A DNA stretch of 9,228 nt, taken from contig MEFT01000040.1 of NCBI GenBank assembly GCA_001725215.1, positions 1 to 9,228 of the forward strand, written 5' to 3'. This document shows, one piece after another, positions 6,154 to 9,228 of this stretch. Under the pieces are notes generated by a model, which worked only from the letters and a program-made list of their open reading frames with translations, searched no databases and was not told the origin of the DNA. How positions within the stretch are numbered: position 1 is the stretch's first letter; each line of letters opens with the position of its first letter. The stretch comes from Clostridium sp. SCN 57-10. GTDB lineage: Bacteria > Bacillota > Clostridia > Oscillospirales > Butyricicoccaceae. Made by a program: the position numbers and the translations under genes.

Positions 6154-8085
6154 TCAGCGAGCAAATGTTGCAACCTCATGCGCCAGCTTTGCCGCAAAGT
6201 CGGCGGCACTCATTGTCTCGGTCTTGCCCTCGGCGCGGTCGCGCACGGCGAGCATACCCTCTTCGACCTCTTTGTCGCCAAGCACGAGCATATAAGGCAC
6301 CTTTTCCATCTGCGCTTCGCGGATCTTATAGCCTATCTTCTCGTTGCGCGCATCAAGCTCGCAGCGAATACCCTGCGCCTGAAGCTGCTTCATCACGCCC
6401 TCGGCGTAGTCGCGCGCGCGGTCGGTGATGGGCAGCAGGCGCACCTGCTCGGGCGCCATCCAAAGCGGCAGCGCGCCGGCATACTTCTCGATGAGCAGCG
6501 CGAGCGTGCGCTCATAGCAGCCGAGGCTGGTGCGGTGGATGATATAGGGGTGCTTCTTCGTGCCGTCCTGCGCGACATATTCCATGCCGAACTTCTTGGC
6601 GAGCAGCATATCGATCTGCACGGTGATGAGCGTGTCTTCCTTGCCGTGCACGTTTTTCATCTGGATGTCAAGCTTCGGGCCGTAGAACGCGGCTTCGTCG
6701 CGCGCCTCGGTATACGGAATGCCGAGGTCGTCAAGAATGCGCTGCATCTCGTTTTCCGCCTGCTCCCACTGCTCGGGCGTGCCTTCATACTTGGCGGTGT
6801 TGTTCGGATCCCAGCGCGAGAAGCGATAGGTAATGTCATCCGAGAAGCCGAGTGCGTCCATAAAGTATTTCGCCAACTCGACGCAGCCACGGAACTCCGC
6901 CTCGAGCTGCTCGGGCGTGCACATCAGATGTCCTTCCGAAATGGTGAACTGGCGCACGCGGATCAGACCGTGCATCTCGCCGCTGTCCTCGTTGCGGAAC
7001 AGCGTCGACGTCTCGCCGAGGCGCATCGGAAGGTCGCGGTAAGAGCGCATGCGGTTCAAGAAAACCTGATACTGGAACGGGCAGGTCATGGGACGCAGCG
7101 CGAAGCATTCCTTCGTCTCGTCGTCGGGGTCGCCCATGATAAACATGCCTTCGCGGTAGTGATCCCAGTGGCCGGAGATTTTATACAGGTCGCGCTTGGC
7201 CATGAGCGGCGTTTTGGTCAGCAGATAACCGCGGCGCTGTTCCTCGTCTTCGACGAAGCGCTGCAGCAGTTGAATAACGCGCGCGCCCTTGGGCAGCAGA
7301 ATGGGCAGACCCTGGCCGATGACATCGACCGTCGTGAAATACTCCAGCTCGCGGCCGATTTTGTTATGGTCGCGCTTTTTCGCCTCTTCCACGGCGGCGA
7401 GATAGGCTTCCATCTCATCTTTTTTGGTAAAAGCGGTGCCGTAAATGCGCTGCAGCATCTTGCGGCTCGAGTCGCCGCGCCAGTAAGCGCCCGTGCAGCT
7501 CGTCAGCTTAAACGCCTTGACGCCTGAGGTGCTCGGCAGGTGGGGGCCGGCGCACAGGTCGACGAAGTCGCCCTGACGATAAAACGAAATGACGGCATCC
7601 TCCGGCAGGTCGGAAATCAGCTCGACCTTATATGGTTCGTCTTTCATGAATTCCAGAGCCTCCGCGCGCGGCAGCTCGAAGCGCTCAAGCCGAAGTCCCG
7701 ACTTCACGATGTGCTTCATTTCTGCCTCGATCTTGGAAAGATCGTCGGGCGTAAACGGGGTCGGTCGGTCAAAGTCATAGTAGAAGCCGGTGTCAATGGC
7801 GGGGCCGATGGCAAACTTCGTTTCAGGATAGAGGTTTTTCACGGCGTGCGCCAGAATGTGCGACGCGGTGTGGCGCAGCGTCCAGCGGCCGTCTTCATCG
7901 GCCCAGGTGAGGATGTTCAGCGTGTCGCCGTCGTGCAGCGCGGTGGGCAGGCTGCGCAGTTCTCCGTTGATTTCGCAGGCAAGCGCGGCGCGCGCCAGAC
8001 CCTCTGAAATCTGCTTCGCCGCGTCGAGGGCGTTCGTGCCATCCGCCAGCTCGAGAATCGAGCCGTCTTTCAGTTTAATGTTCAT
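6154..8085 (-). CDS. thrS: Threonine--tRNA ligase (ThrRS)
   Basis: This full-length class II synthetase of 643 residues (E. coli ThrRS has 642) charges tRNA-Thr with threonine in the cytosol. Domain order: TGS (1-61); editing domain with HTASH (His72, His76) and DLCAGPH (Asp176, Cys178, His182), all editing residues present; catalytic core with motif 2 RNEDSGEMHGLIRVRQF (364-380) and motif 3 GCYERTLALL (522-531); and a C-terminal anticodon-binding domain from about 545. The zinc ligands are Cys335 (MTCP), His386 (SEGH) and His517 (IIHRTS). The Cys335 segment reads MTCPFQYQ instead of the common MNCPGH; this variant is known to me from other clostridial ThrRS proteins and keeps the cysteine. 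AAAGGAGA lies 5 bases before the ATG. The gene is second in an operon behind a 2H phosphoesterase and is controlled by the T-box leader upstream of that gene. Confidence 0.98.
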   Translation of the reverse strand: MNIKLKDGSILELADGTNALDAAKQISEGLARAALACEINGELRSLPTALHDGDTLNILTWADEDGRWTLRHTASHILAHAVKNLYPETKFAIGPAIDTGFYYDFDRPTPFTPDDLSKIEAEMKHIVKSGLRLERFELPRAEALEFMKDEPYKVELISDLPEDAVISFYRQGDFVDLCAGPHLPSTSGVKAFKLTSCTGAYWRGDSSRKMLQRIYGTAFTKKDEMEAYLAAVEEAKKRDHNKIGRELEYFTTVDVIGQGLPILLPKGARVIQLLQRFVEDEEQRRGYLLTKTPLMAKRDLYKISGHWDHYREGMFIMGDPDDETKECFALRPMTCPFQYQVFLNRMRSYRDLPMRLGETSTLFRNEDSGEMHGLIRVRQFTISEGHLMCTPEQLEAEFRGCVELAKYFMDALGFSDDITYRFSRWDPNNTAKYEGTPEQWEQAENEMQRILDDLGIPYTEARDEAAFYGPKLDIQMKNVHGKEDTLITVQIDMLLAKKFGMEYVAQDGTKKHPYIIHRTSLGCYERTLALLIEKYAGALPLWMAPEQVRLLPITDRARDYAEGVMKQLQAQGIRCELDARNEKIGYKIREAQMEKVPYMLVLGDKEVEEGMLAVRDRAEGKTETMSAADFAAKLAHEVATFAR

Positions 8086-8115
8086 GGTGTTCTCCTTTTC
8101 TATCGTTACAATGAA

Positions 8116-8667
8116 TTACTTTGATTGCAGCTCGCAGCGTTCTATGAGCCGGCAGGGATTTTCATATACCTCAAGCGCGGTGATGATGGCGCGAATCGCA
8201 GAAAACTGCGCGCGCAGTACGTCAAACATGGCGCTGAACTCATCCTTGCGGCAAATAGCAATCGTCGCGTGCAATACGAGACTGGGGCTTTCGGGCGTAC
8301 AGTGGCGGCCGTAGTCACCGCAAAACTCGTCAAGCTTCTGGTGAAAACCGGTGTGCAGCGCGGTCAGCGCCGCCGATTCGTTCGGATGGGCGAAAATCAC
8401 GTCGGTGTCGCCCGCCGGGCCGTGGGCAAATACGCCAAGCGATCCGAAGCACAGGTCGACGCGCGTTCGCGAAGCAGTGTATTCGCGCGTCCACGCGCAC
8501 AGCGCGCCGATGTCAACCCCTTCATACGCCGCGATGGTCAGATGCGGCGGCCACGCGGCGGAATCATCCGCGTGCGCGCTTTGCGAAGCGCCGAGGGCGC
8601 GCCTCCACCGCGTGAAGATCTGGTCGGTTTGCGCGTCGAATCGCGCGACCACAACATGTTTTTGCAC
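8116..8667 (-). CDS. 2H phosphoesterase family protein (2'-5' RNA ligase-like)
   Basis: This 183-residue protein starts at GTG, 6 bases after AAGGGGAG and just past the T-box terminator. It shows the two HxT motifs that define the 2H phosphoesterase superfamily: HLTI (His42, Thr44), preceded by WPP, and HATI (His133, Thr135). The spacing of about 90 residues and total length of about 180 match LigT/2'-5' RNA ligase-like members. Known members open or form 2'-5' or 2',3'-cyclic phosphate bonds in RNA or nucleotides; which reaction this one performs cannot be told. It is cytosolic, with no signal or membrane segment. The longer open frame reaching 8802 runs through the T-box and its terminator and is not coding. 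It is the first gene of the threonine-regulated operon, with 30 bases between its stop and thrS, so it should rise when uncharged tRNA-Thr accumulates. Confidence 0.85.
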   Translation of the reverse strand: MQKHVVVARFDAQTDQIFTRWRRALGASQSAHADDSAAWPPHLTIAAYEGVDIGALCAWTREYTASRTRVDLCFGSLGVFAHGPAGDTDVIFAHPNESAALTALHTGFHQKLDEFCGDYGRHCTPESPSLVLHATIAICRKDEFSAMFDVLRAQFSAIRAIITALEVYENPCRLIERCELQSK

Positions 8668-8930
8668 GGCGCACTCCCCTTTCAAAATCAAAAAACGCCT
8701 CTGTACCTTTAAGGTACAGAGGCGATCGTTACGTCGCGGTTCCACTCTGCTTGGGCGCAAAAGCACCCATCTCATGCCCGTATAACGGCGGGTAGCCGAC
8801 ACGCCCTACTCAATTCGGGTATGCTCCTTGCGGGTGGTATGGAAAAGCGGAGGCCGTAGACGCGCTTTCAGCCGGTGACGCGTCCTCTCTGTGCGGCGGG
8901 ATTCCGTATTCCGTCCCGTTCATCGGATTT
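8668..8930 (-). ncRNA. T-box riboswitch leader, threonine-specific
   Basis: On the minus strand the conserved T-box bulge TGGAACCGCG (8744-8735) is present; its UGGA would pair with a UCCA tRNA end. CAGAG before it and CTCTG after it form the antiterminator helix and compete with the terminator. Stem III is GGGTGC-TTTT-GCGCCC (8768-8753). A stem IIA/B pseudoknot is seen: CGGC and GCCG (8798-8795 with 8789-8786) with a loop CCC that can pair with GGG at 8779-8777. Stem I has AGAGAG and a distal GGCTGAAAG. Its specifier loop lies between a CGGG/CCCG helix and a GGAA/TTCC helix and contains ATACCA, giving ACC (threonine, 8838-8836) followed by the usual purine. Uncharged tRNA-Thr should therefore turn on the 2H phosphoesterase and thrS. 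Confidence 0.93.
8690..8724 (-). terminator. T-box-controlled intrinsic terminator
   Basis: A 13-bp perfect stem (8724-8712 with 8708-8696 on the minus strand) with a 3-base loop is followed by six U (8695-8690). Its 5' arm shares CTCTG with the antiterminator. It ends 22 bases before the GTG start of the first gene. Confidence 0.93.
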
Positions 8931-8936
8931 GAAGAT

Positions 8937-8965
8937 AGTATATGCTCGTTTTTAAAAAATGTCAA
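8937..8965 (-). promoter_or_regulatory. Sigma-A promoter of the T-box/thrS operon
   Basis: The minus strand reads TTGACA (8965-8960), a 17-base spacer, then TATACT (8942-8937). This is a near-perfect housekeeping promoter placing the transcript start near 8930, immediately before T-box stem I. It lies only 15 bases past the stop codon of the upstream gene. Confidence 0.9.
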
Positions 8966-8980
8966 GCGTACGGAAAAAAT

Positions 8981-9226
8981 TTACGAATCGGCTGCCACGC
9001 TCTGCGGCTCGGTGCCAGACAGGCAGACGAGCGCGCTTTCCAGACGGCGGTCTTTGATCTTCGTCACCTTGACGGTCAGACCGAAGCCCTCTACCTCAGG
9101 TGTGCTGTCCTCTGCCGGTACGGCACCCAAAAGGCCGAACACCAATCCGCCGAAGGTGTCATACTCCTCGTCGGGCAGCAGTACGCCAAGAGCGGCGGCG
9201 ACCTCGTCAAGCGGCGCGGAGCCTTG
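8981..9226 (-). CDS. Hemolysin family protein (CorC/HlyC type), C-terminal domain only
   Basis: The minus strand frame is open from the window edge to TAA (8983-8981), giving 81 residues of a protein whose 5' part lies beyond 9228. The segment PLDEVAAALGVLLPDEEYDT followed by FGGLVFGLLGAVP matches the transporter-associated domain that ends CorC/HlyC and CNNM-like proteins. After it, GFGLTVKVTKIKDRRLESAL is the usual last strand pair. Full proteins of this family carry an N-terminal DUF21 membrane domain and two CBS domains and are linked to divalent cation transport; these would be upstream. No hairpin terminator is seen between the stop and the T-box promoter, so read-through into the thrS leader is possible. 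Confidence 0.85.
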   Translation of the reverse strand, partial: QGSAPLDEVAAALGVLLPDEEYDTFGGLVFGLLGAVPAEDSTPEVEGFGLTVKVTKIKDRRLESALVCLSGTEPQSVAADS

Positions 9227-9228
9227 AA

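Noticed and set aside
6178..7527. Open frame of 449 codons on the + strand opposite thrS
   Set aside because: It lies entirely antisense to a full-length ThrRS with all catalytic motifs. It has no ribosome binding site and an Arg/Leu/Ala-heavy composition typical of antisense frames in GC-rich genes.
8668..8802. N-terminal extension of the 2H phosphoesterase frame to an upstream ATG
   Set aside because: This stretch encodes the T-box bulge, antiterminator and terminator. The strong ribosome binding site precedes the GTG at 8667.
1..9228. CRISPR array, insertion sequence, tRNA or rRNA
   Set aside because: No regularly spaced direct repeats, transposase motifs, terminal inverted repeats, or tRNA or rRNA signatures were found on either strand.

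Overview
The window looks like a GC-rich member of the Clostridia (Bacillota, probably Oscillospiraceae-like). The reasons are strong AAGGAGG-type ribosome binding sites before almost every gene, a complete T-box leader, a ThrRS whose zinc-site segment resembles that of gut clostridia, and a membrane-anchored MurF-like protein next to a Ddl-like ligase. The taxon is inferred from these traits; there is no rRNA or other marker gene.

Left part (1-4685, + strand): five closely spaced genes run in one direction. They are the 3' end of a cardiolipin synthase (phospholipase D family), an alpha/beta hydrolase with a TTG start, a MurF-like Mur ligase whose N-terminus is a multi-pass membrane domain, a divergent D-alanine--D-alanine ligase (ATP-grasp), and a small glutaredoxin-like protein. 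Gaps are 14-44 bases, each with a ribosome binding site, and the run ends in two consecutive hairpin terminators (4591-4623 and 4643-4684). The theme is membrane lipid and cell-wall precursor chemistry. The hydrolase / membrane Mur ligase / Ddl-like trio is the part most likely to be an under-described functional unit.

Middle (4683-6060, - strand): one gene, visibly less GC-rich than its neighbours, encodes an AraC-type DNA-binding domain fused to an aminoglycoside-phosphotransferase-family kinase. A near-ideal ribosome binding site and ATG lie at the domain junction, so a free kinase may also be made. The gene sits between terminators and looks like an acquired cassette.

Right part (6106-8965, - strand): a consensus sigma-A promoter (TTGACA, 17 bases, TATACT) drives a threonine-type T-box leader of about 260 bases. 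The leader has a specifier loop with ACC, a stem IIA/B pseudoknot, stem III, a TGGAACCGCG T-box bulge and a terminator. It controls a two-gene operon: a small 2H phosphoesterase (2'-5' RNA ligase-like) followed 30 bases later by threonyl-tRNA synthetase (thrS). A 15-bp hairpin lies after thrS. Placing an RNA-processing type enzyme ahead of thrS under tRNA-Thr control is the second notable feature.

At the right edge (8981-9228, - strand) lies the C-terminal CorC/HlyC transporter-associated domain of a hemolysin-family CBS-domain membrane protein, cut by the window end. No tRNA, rRNA, insertion sequence, CRISPR array or attachment site was seen.
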